NCBI GenBank assembly: GCA_964560135.1
Contig: CAZLKN010000047.1
Location: 1 to 23,021 of the forward strand
From: CAZLKN01 sp964560135
GTDB taxonomy: Bacteria > Actinomycetota > JAICYB01
DNA length: 23,021 nucleotides
Direction of reading: 5' to 3'
The notes under the pieces were generated by a model. That model saw only the letters and a program-made list of their open reading frames with translations. It did not search any database and was not told the origin of the DNA. Position numbers and translations under genes: made by a program. Below are positions 1-4,615 of this stretch, in pieces. The number at the start of each line of letters is the position of its first letter. The first letter of the stretch is position 1.

Positions 1-85
1 CGCCGCGGCGCGCCGCCTCGACCTTCGCGTCCCGGACCACCCGTTCCGGCAATCCGCGCAGATACAGCGTCTTCGTGCCACTCAT
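1..85 (-). CDS. Ribbon-helix-helix antitoxin-like protein, N-terminal fragment
   Basis: Only the first 28 codons lie in the window; the rest continues off the left edge. The translation begins MSGTKTLYLRGLPERVV and continues with an Asp-Ala-Lys-Val-Glu-Ala-Ala-Arg-Arg-Gly stretch. A short beta strand (TLYLRGLP) followed by a helix rich in Arg/Lys/Ala is the usual N-terminus of RHH/CopG-type antitoxins of VapB/FitA style, which bind operator DNA as dimers and neutralise a toxin encoded just downstream. The start is supported by a -10-like TATCTT at 92-97 on the minus strand, which ends exactly 6 nt before the A of ATG, so the mRNA is predicted to be leaderless. The toxin would lie outside the window. 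The call rests on a short stretch, and another small DNA-binding protein is possible. Confidence 0.5.
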   Translation of the reverse strand, partial: MSGTKTLYLRGLPERVVRDAKVEAARRG

Positions 86-91
86 GTGGTC

Positions 92-97
92 AAGATA
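92..97 (-). promoter_or_regulatory. -10 box of leaderless antitoxin-like gene
   Basis: TATCTT on the minus strand fits TANNNT. It is separated by 6 nt from the ATG at 85, so predicted +1 coincides with the start codon. No clear -35 hexamer is seen. Confidence 0.45.
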
Positions 98-135
98 ACA
101 TCTGTGGCACGCTCCCGCGCGGCTACGGGACGCTT

Positions 136-179
136 CCGCGGAAACGGCCGGGGGTCCGTTTCGCGGGGATAGCTACTGT
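136..179 (+). promoter_or_regulatory. Hairpin/dyad next to a -10 box in divergent promoter region
   Basis: Arms 136-147 (CCGCGGAAACGG) and 156-166 (CCGTTTCGCGG) are complementary over 11 bp with one bulged G and an 8-nt spacer. A TACTGT -10-like hexamer lies at 174-179, giving a predicted transcript start about 35-40 nt before the flavodoxin-like gene at 223. The dyad therefore covers the -35 region and sits between two divergent genes, which suits a repressor operator better than a terminator. Confidence 0.35.
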
Positions 180-222
180 GGAGCCCTGTCGGCGGTCATC
201 CCCACGACGAAACGAGGTGAAT

Positions 223-951
223 ATGGCCAGCGAGTTCAGCGACCTCCGCGCGCTCTTCTTGAACTGCTCCCTGAAGGCCAAAGCCTCGGAGTCGCACACC
301 CGACGGCTCCTGGCTCGGTCCGCGGGGATCATGGCCTCCCAGGACGTGGACGTCGAGCTGCTCCACGTCCTCGAGCACGACATCGCCTTCGGCATGGTCA
401 AGGACGCGACGGAAGAGGGCGGCTCGCGCGACGACTGGCCCGCGATCCAGCGCAAGATCATGGACGCCGACATCCTCGTCATCGGGACACCGATCTGGCT
501 CGGGATGAAGTCGAGTGTCGCGATGCTCGTGATCGAGCGGATGTACGCCTACTCCGGCGACCGCAACTCCAAGGGCCAGTACCTCTACTACGGGAAGACG
601 GCCGGGTGCGTGGTCACCGGCAACGAGGACGGCGTGAAGGCGTGCTCGATGGACATCCTCTACGCCATGGCGCACATCGGCTACACCATCCCCCCGCAGC
701 CGGACTGCGGCTGGATCGGCGAAGCGGGACCGGGGCCAAGCTACGGCGACGTCCTCGAAGACCGGGACACACCAGCTGGCTACGACAACACCTTCACCCT
801 GAAGAACTGCACGATCATGTCCTGGAACCTGATGCACACGGCAAGGCGGTTGAAGGACGCCGGCGGGCTCCCAACGACGGGCAACATGGCCGACCACTGG
901 GACGAAGCCGTCAACGCCCGCGACATGGACCCGGAGCGGACGGAGTTCTGA
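223..951 (+). CDS. Flavodoxin-fold / NADPH-dependent FMN reductase family protein
   Basis: A 242-residue protein predicted to bind FMN and act as a soluble NAD(P)H-dependent flavoprotein reductase or electron carrier. The N-terminus has the strand-loop pattern LRALFLNCSLKAKASESHT (residues 8-26), where the Ser/Thr-rich loop holds the FMN phosphate. This is followed by DADILVIGTPIWLGMKSS (81-98), the second flavin-contacting loop typical of this family. A GNEDG loop and aromatic-rich segment follow. It has no signal peptide or membrane helix. The ATG at 223 is preceded by GAGGTG and is preferred over the in-frame GTG at 178, whose extra 15 residues are basic and unlike the family. It is transcribed alone, ahead of a tRNA gene. 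The substrate cannot be deduced. Confidence 0.85.
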   Translation: MASEFSDLRALFLNCSLKAKASESHTRRLLARSAGIMASQDVDVELLHVLEHDIAFGMVKDATEEGGSRDDWPAIQRKIMDADILVIGTPIWLGMKSSVAMLVIERMYAYSGDRNSKGQYLYYGKTAGCVVTGNEDGVKACSMDILYAMAHIGYTIPPQPDCGWIGEAGPGPSYGDVLEDRDTPAGYDNTFTLKNCTIMSWNLMHTARRLKDAGGLPTTGNMADHWDEAVNARDMDPERTEF

Positions 952-1037
952 ACGACGGAGGCCCCGCGTACAGGGTAGATTCGTCGGTAGGTTGTCGTCG
1001 TGGCCGGGGCCCGGAAGAGGTTTTCGACCACGTTTTC

Positions 1038-1043
1038 TACAAT
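1038..1043 (+). promoter_or_regulatory. -10 box of tRNA-Arg promoter
   Basis: TACAAT ends only 4 nt before the first base of the mature tRNA, so the transcript should start at or very near the mature 5' end with little or no leader. No good -35 hexamer is seen at the usual distance. Confidence 0.45.
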
Positions 1044-1047
1044 CCCC

Positions 1048-1120
1048 GCCCCCGTAGCTCAGGGGATAGAGCACCGGTTTCCTAAACCGGGTGCCGCAGG
1101 TTCGAATCCTGCCGGGGGCG
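1048..1120 (+). tRNA. tRNA-Arg (anticodon CCU)
   Basis: A complete 73-nt cloverleaf. The acceptor arms GCCCCCG (1048-1054) and CGGGGGC (1113-1119) pair over 7 bp, with discriminator G at 1120. The D arm is GCTC/GAGC. The anticodon arm is CCGGT-TTCCTAA-ACCGG with anticodon CCT, reading AGG. The variable loop is 5 nt. The T arm is GCAGG-TTCGAAT-CCTGC. CCA is not encoded. The 3' half is a common target for tyrosine integrases, and an integrase gene follows about 120 nt downstream, but no second copy of the tRNA 3' end was found in the window. Confidence 0.96.
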
Positions 1121-1155
1121 CTCTTACCTGCGGATCTGTTTGATCGCTCCCCGTG

Positions 1156-1199
1156 GTTGGTTGCAGTTCCTGGTTGCACGCAACCATGCAGCAACCAAC
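1156..1199. repeat. Nested inverted repeats between tRNA and integrase
   Basis: Outer arms GTTGGTTGC (1156-1164) and GCAACCAAC (1191-1199) enclose inner arms TGGTTGC (1171-1177) and GCAACCA (1180-1186). This makes four copies of the core GGTTGC, two in each orientation. The position, just past the tRNA 3' end and before the integrase promoter, fits arm-type integrase or excisionase binding sites. A strong hairpin ending the tRNA transcript is the alternative, although no T-tract follows. Confidence 0.6.
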
Positions 1200-1214
1200 G
1201 TCACTGTCCCGCGA

Positions 1215-1240
1215 TAGGATCCTTTCGAACGTCTGTTCGT
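1215..1240 (+). promoter_or_regulatory. Integrase promoter with LexA (SOS) box
   Basis: TAGGAT at 1215-1220 is a -10-like hexamer. Immediately downstream, TCGAACGTCTGTTCGT (1225-1240) matches the actinobacterial LexA operator pattern TCGAAC-N4-GTTCGA in 11 of its 12 defined bases. The box would cover the transcription start at about 1227, an ideal position for repression by LexA and release after DNA damage. Confidence 0.6.
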
Positions 1241-1243
1241 AGC

Positions 1244-2422
1244 ATGGGGAGGTCTGGATTGCAGGTACAAGCCCTGGAGCATCGAGGGATCACGCTCGCA
1301 CAGCATGGTCGGCGGTGGCGATTCTTCTGGTCACCGATCCGCGGACACATCACTCGAGACTCCCTCCAAGAGGCAATAGCTGAATTGGATTGTCTTCTCG
1401 ACGCCCGGGAGCGGGAGCGGCGCGCTTCCCAGATCCAAGGGCTTACGGTCGCTCAGCTCCTCGACGAGTGGTGGGGGCGCAAGCGCCGGGAGCTTCGCGA
1501 ATCCACGCGCATGCGCTACGAGAGCGTCATGCGCTTGCATGTGAAGCCGCTCCTCAGCCCCCTGGCCGCTAACGAGCTCCGGCCGGTGGACATCGAGGAC
1601 TACTACATGTCCGTCACCTACAAGACGGCGCTCGTGTCCCGCGACGTCCTACGGCCGGCTTTCACATGGGGGCTCGCCAACCGCCTCGTCGTCCGCGTCG
1701 ACGGCATCAATCCGCTCCAGCTCGCCCCCATCAATCGTGCCCGATGCCTCGGCGGGGATGCTGAGACAGACGCCAACATCACGATGCAGGTCGACGAACG
1801 CCAGATCCCCGAACGCGACGAGATCGAGAAGCTCCTCATCGACGCCGAGGAGCGGGGGGATCTGCGCTGGTGGCTCTATCTTCGGCTGGCCCCCACACTC
1901 GGCGGCCGCCCCGGAGAGCAGTGCGCGCTGATGCGGCGGGACCTCGATGTCGACGCCTGCACCGTGAGCATCAGTCGGGGCGCTAACAAGCACACCCTCA
2001 CGGTGACGGCTGTGAAGCGATCGACGAGCGTGCGGACGCTCTACGTCGGCCCTCGCCTGTTCGAGGACGTCATACCGCTCATCGCCGGCCTCGCACCCGA
2101 CGACTTTCTGTTCCCGGCTACTGGCCAACGCTGCGGTGTCCGCAAGGCGCCCTGCTGGACGGCGAACAGCGTCCACGGACGGTTGCGGAGAGCGACCGCA
2201 CGCCTTGGCCTCCGGCCCTACACACCGCACAGCTTCCGGCACTACTGTGCGACCCATCTCCTGGATCAAGGATGGCCCCCCATGCAGGTCGCCAGATGGC
2301 TCGGCCACCGCAACGACACGATGGTTCGGCTCCTCTACGCCGCCCACATCGTGGAGGACACGCGAGCCCACCTGGGGGAGGCAGCTGGCCGTCTCATCCG
2401 CCGAACGGCGCCCGAACGCTGA
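1244..2422 (+). CDS. Tyrosine recombinase / integrase, SOS-box promoter
   Basis: A site-specific DNA recombinase that would cut and rejoin DNA at attachment sites, 392 residues if started at ATG 1244. An N-terminal arm/core-binding region (LTVAQLLDEWW then a helical SAM-like domain, about residues 65-150) precedes the catalytic domain. Catalytic candidates are R222 (GGRPGE), K258 (VKRSTS), H329 and R332 (HSFRH), H355 (GHRND) and nucleophile Y365 (LLYAA), so all active-site residues are present. ATG 1244 has no Shine-Dalgarno. The in-frame TTG at 1259 has GGGGAGG six bases upstream and is a serious alternative. Its place after tRNA-Arg suggests a phage or integrative element that used the tRNA 3' end. 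No excisionase, replication or phage genes follow, so it may be a remnant or the edge of an island. Confidence 0.92.
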   Translation: MGRSGLQVQALEHRGITLAQHGRRWRFFWSPIRGHITRDSLQEAIAELDCLLDARERERRASQIQGLTVAQLLDEWWGRKRRELRESTRMRYESVMRLHVKPLLSPLAANELRPVDIEDYYMSVTYKTALVSRDVLRPAFTWGLANRLVVRVDGINPLQLAPINRARCLGGDAETDANITMQVDERQIPERDEIEKLLIDAEERGDLRWWLYLRLAPTLGGRPGEQCALMRRDLDVDACTVSISRGANKHTLTVTAVKRSTSVRTLYVGPRLFEDVIPLIAGLAPDDFLFPATGQRCGVRKAPCWTANSVHGRLRRATARLGLRPYTPHSFRHYCATHLLDQGWPPMQVARWLGHRNDTMVRLLYAAHIVEDTRAHLGEAAGRLIRRTAPER

Positions 2423-2461
2423 TCCCGCGCCGGCGTCCGGCCAATGGGTCCCGTTCGTCGG

Positions 2462-2914
2462 TCAGACGGAGGTCATCGACGCGGGGTCTTCGGCGTGTGA
2501 CAGGGCCATGCCCGGACGTTGCCAGCAGATCTCCAGCCCCCGGCCGTCCGGGTCGTCGAACGAGACGGTGATGAGCGCCTTGAAGTCGGTGACCTCACCG
2601 TCGCTGGCTCCGCGCTCGACGAGCCGCTGCCGCACGACGTCGAAGGACTCCCGGTCCGGCAGCTCGATCGCGAAGTGGTCGATCCGCCCCCGCTCGAAGA
2701 TGCGCCCGCCCGGGCCGTCGAGGTCGATGGCCTCGGCAGAGAACGCATGGAGGACCAGACCGGGACCCACCTCGATGAACCAGTGTTGGAGTGTCGGGTA
2801 GTCGTACCGTCCGATCACCGCGGCGCCGAAGACGTCCTCGTAGAAGGCCGCCAACGCCTCGAGGTCCCGGCTCAGCACCGCGACATGGTTGATACCGCTG
2901 GCGATCCCGGCCAT
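2462..2914 (-). CDS. VOC (glyoxalase/bleomycin-resistance/dioxygenase) superfamily protein
   Basis: A 150-residue, single-module VOC protein. It starts INHVAVLSRDLEALAAFYEDVFG, has a second half beginning IDHFAIEL, and ends with the hallmark FDDPDGRGLEICW. H10, H80 and E128 are the expected metal-ligand positions. Members are divalent-metal enzymes (isomerases, dioxygenases, fosfomycin-type thiol transferases) or drug-binding resistance proteins, and the substrate cannot be named here. ATG 2914 is preceded by GGAAGGAG at good spacing and is preferred over longer in-frame starts that would run through the promoter. It is divergent from a MarR-family gene whose operator overlaps this gene's -35 box, so the MarR protein probably represses it. 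Confidence 0.9.
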   Translation of the reverse strand: MAGIASGINHVAVLSRDLEALAAFYEDVFGAAVIGRYDYPTLQHWFIEVGPGLVLHAFSAEAIDLDGPGGRIFERGRIDHFAIELPDRESFDVVRQRLVERGASDGEVTDFKALITVSFDDPDGRGLEICWQRPGMALSHAEDPASMTSV

Positions 2915-2942
2915 GTCCGCTCCTTCCTGTAGACTGGGACAG

Positions 2943-2971
2943 ACAGTAAACCTGATTGACATATCTGTCAA
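2943..2971 (-). promoter_or_regulatory. VOC-gene promoter overlapping MarR operator palindrome
   Basis: On the minus strand there is a textbook promoter: TTGACA (2971-2966), a 17-nt spacer and TACTGT (2948-2943), giving a leader of about 20 nt. The -35 box is one arm of the palindrome TTGACATATCTGTCAA (2956-2971), whose 6-bp arms are perfect. Binding by the adjacent MarR dimer would block this promoter and the start region of the MarR gene itself. Confidence 0.7.
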
Positions 2972-2976
2972 CCACT

Positions 2977-3414
2977 ATGACGGAATCGTTTCCGACGATC
3001 GGATGGCTGCTCCTCGACCGCCACGCCTGGTTCGAGGAGGGCCTCATCGCGCTCCTCCACCGTGCGGGGTGGAAGGAGATCACCCGCACTCAGGCGCACC
3101 TGGGCGCGTTCGTCGACGCGGAACACGGCACGCGGATGTCCGAGATCGCCAGGCGCGCCGGCGTCTCGCGGCAGGCCGCGCACAAGACGATCACGGAACT
3201 CGTCGCCCAGGGGGTCTTCGAGCTCGGCGAGGATCCGACGCACCGCGGCGCCAAGCTCGTCCGGTTCACGAAGCGGGGCCGGCGCCTGGAGACCGACGTC
3301 CGCCGTTCGCTGGAGACGCTGGAGCGCGAGCTCACCGAACGCCTCGGCCCACGCCGCGTGGAGGAGCTGCGCCGAGCCCTCGCCGCCGAATGGGGGCCGC
3401 ACCCGTCAGGATGA
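2977..3414 (+). CDS. MarR-family transcriptional regulator
   Basis: A 145-residue dimeric winged-helix regulator. The N- and C-terminal helices form the dimerisation region. The DNA-binding part lies near residues 50-110, with MSEIARRAGVSRQAAHKTI as helix-turn-helix and a wing containing DPTHRGAKLVRFTKRG. MarR proteins usually repress divergent and own genes and release DNA on binding a phenolic or other small ligand or on oxidation; this one has no Cys, so ligand binding is more likely than thiol oxidation. ATG 2977 lies 5 nt after the palindrome TTGACATATCTGTCAA. The earlier in-frame TTG at 2956 would begin inside it and is rejected. The divergent VOC gene is the likely target. It converges with the kinase-like gene ending at 3446. 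Confidence 0.9.
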   Translation: MTESFPTIGWLLLDRHAWFEEGLIALLHRAGWKEITRTQAHLGAFVDAEHGTRMSEIARRAGVSRQAAHKTITELVAQGVFELGEDPTHRGAKLVRFTKRGRRLETDVRRSLETLERELTERLGPRRVEELRRALAAEWGPHPSG

Positions 3415-3445
3415 GGTCGAAGCCCGGCAGGGACGGTTTAGGTCA

Positions 3446-4396
3446 TCAAGATGCCCGCGGGTCACGCGCCCCCGTCGGAAAACACAGGACCACGGCGTGC
3501 TCGGCCCCCTCCCCGCCCCGGACCTCGATCCGGCCTCCGTGGAGCTCCATGATCGATCTCATGAGATAGAGACCGAGGCCCAGTCCCCGGTGAGAACGGT
3601 TGTCTCCGGCATGTCCCTGGACGAACGGGTCGAACGCGCTCGCCGAGATCTCGTCGGGTATCCCGGTGCCGCGGTCCACGACCGCGATCTCGACGGCGTC
3701 GGCCGTCCGATGGACGGAGACATCGATCTGCCCGCCGGACGTGTACTCGAGGGCGTTCTCGAGCGCCGCCGCGACAGCCTTCGAAGCAAGGTCGGCGTCC
3801 ACCAAGACGGTCACCTCGTCGGCGCTCACGGAGACACGAACCACCGCTTCCGGCGGAAGGCGGTCGACGGCCCTCGATATGAGCGCCGAAACCGCCGAGG
3901 GCCGAAGATCGGGCCGGACATGCGCGGCTTGGAAGTCCGCGGCCAGCAGAACGTTCTCCAGCAGCCGCCGGAGCCGGACCGAGGCATGATGCGCGCTTCT
4001 CGCCAGCTCGGCTCCCCGGACCGCCGGAAGGTCCGGCCGAAGGCTCAGGACCTGGACGACTCCGTTGAGGATGGTCACTGGCGTGAGGATCTCGTCGGAG
4101 AGGACGTCCAACAGCGCACTCCTCCACTGCTCGGTAGCGCCCGCCTCGGAGAGCTGACGCCGGATCACGATCGGGATGCCGGGAGCCACCTGGTCCAATC
4201 TCGAAGCGTCACCCGCCGGGTCGAGGATCGACTCGTCGAGGATGATCAGATCCGGTCGCCGCTCCGACACCTGGTCCACCACCTGCCGCAGGGATCCGGA
4301 CACCTGAACGTCGAACGCTCCGGGGTCCAGGCCGAGCAGCGCGCGAGGGTCATCGGTTCCCAGCAACAACCGGACGCGCCGACGACCCTCGCTCAT
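3446..4396 (-). CDS. Receiver-histidine kinase-like protein with Asp replacing the phosphoacceptor His
   Basis: A 316-residue cytosolic protein without membrane helices. Residues 6-80 resemble a response-regulator receiver (acidic pair D15/D16, DLIILDES with D54) but lack a clear conserved Lys. Residues 95-150 form a HisKA-like dimerisation helix pair. The H-box aligns as SDEILTPV (100-107) against the usual SHELRTPL, so the phosphoacceptor His is Asp101 (codon GAC at 4096-4094, one base from CAC). The HATPase domain looks intact: N214 in the N box, DRGTGIP (241-247), FDPF (255-258) and GLGLGL (271-276). It may still bind ATP but cannot carry out normal His autophosphorylation. ATG 4396 is 10 nt after the stop of a 38-codon gene and its best GGGAG lies inside that gene, suggesting translational coupling. 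GTG 4441 is a possible longer start. Confidence 0.85.
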   Translation of the reverse strand: MSEGRRRVRLLLGTDDPRALLGLDPGAFDVQVSGSLRQVVDQVSERRPDLIILDESILDPAGDASRLDQVAPGIPIVIRRQLSEAGATEQWRSALLDVLSDEILTPVTILNGVVQVLSLRPDLPAVRGAELARSAHHASVRLRRLLENVLLAADFQAAHVRPDLRPSAVSALISRAVDRLPPEAVVRVSVSADEVTVLVDADLASKAVAAALENALEYTSGGQIDVSVHRTADAVEIAVVDRGTGIPDEISASAFDPFVQGHAGDNRSHRGLGLGLYLMRSIMELHGGRIEVRGGEGAEHAVVLCFPTGARDPRAS

Positions 4397-4406
4397 GCCG
4401 ATCGGC

Positions 4407-4523
4407 CTAGCTCCCCGGCCAGGGCCAGGGGAAGTCGGCACCGGCGTGCTGGGCCATCAGGAAGAGATGGGACGCCGCAGCGACGACAAGGATCGCCACG
4501 CGCCTGCGCAGGGTGCGTTTCAT
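4407..4523 (-). CDS. 38-residue secreted-peptide precursor candidate
   Basis: A small gene not matched to any family I know. The product has a basic N-terminus (MKRTLRRR), a hydrophobic core (VAILVVAAASHLFLMA, residues 9-24) and a possible signal-peptidase site after AGA (27-29), leaving the nine-residue tail DFPWPWPGS. The ATG at 4523 is preceded by a strong GGGAGGTG at 5-nt spacing and a TAATAT -10 box further upstream. It lies 10 nt upstream of the kinase-like gene in the same direction and diverges from an HTH-TPR regulator. Precursors of exported signalling peptides in RRNPP systems have this size and layout, so a signalling peptide is a reasonable inference. A small membrane peptide or a leader gene that couples translation of the kinase is the alternative. 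Confidence 0.6.
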   Translation of the reverse strand: MKRTLRRRVAILVVAAASHLFLMAQHAGADFPWPWPGS

Positions 4524-4545
4524 GGGCACCTCCCGTGTGGACTGA

Positions 4546-4562
4546 TCCGGCCGTCCGCCGGA
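4546..4562. promoter_or_regulatory. Inverted repeat in leader of the small-peptide gene
   Basis: TCCGGC (4546-4551) and GCCGGA (4557-4562) form a perfect 6-bp inverted repeat with a 5-nt spacer. It lies in the predicted 5' leader of the peptide gene, upstream of its ribosome-binding site at 4527-4534. It could be an operator or an RNA hairpin. Confidence 0.35.
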
Positions 4563-4574
4563 CCTTCACGAGAG

Positions 4575-4608
4575 ATATTAACAATCTGTTCATCGCGTCG
4601 GTTAAGAT
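4575..4608. promoter_or_regulatory. Overlapping divergent promoters for peptide/kinase operon and XRE-TPR gene
   Basis: An AT-rich island in GC-rich DNA. On the minus strand a -10 TAATAT (4580-4575) has TTAACC (4605-4600) 19 nt upstream. On the plus strand a -10 TAAGAT (4603-4608) has TTAACA (4578-4583) 19 nt upstream, and its 7-nt gap to GTG 4616 predicts a leaderless mRNA. Each -35 overlaps the other promoter's -10. The small dyad AACA-ATC-TGTT (4580-4590) and the outer arms TTAAC/GTTAA lie in the same interval and could bind the HTH protein. Confidence 0.5.
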
Positions 4609-4615
4609 GAGGGTC

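Noticed and set aside
3062..4600. Long open frame on the plus strand upstream of the XRE-TPR start, opposite the kinase-like gene.
   Set aside because: It is an antisense shadow caused by GC-rich codon bias. Its composition is Arg/Pro-rich without motifs, while the minus strand has clear HATPase motifs and the XRE gene has its own promoter and start.
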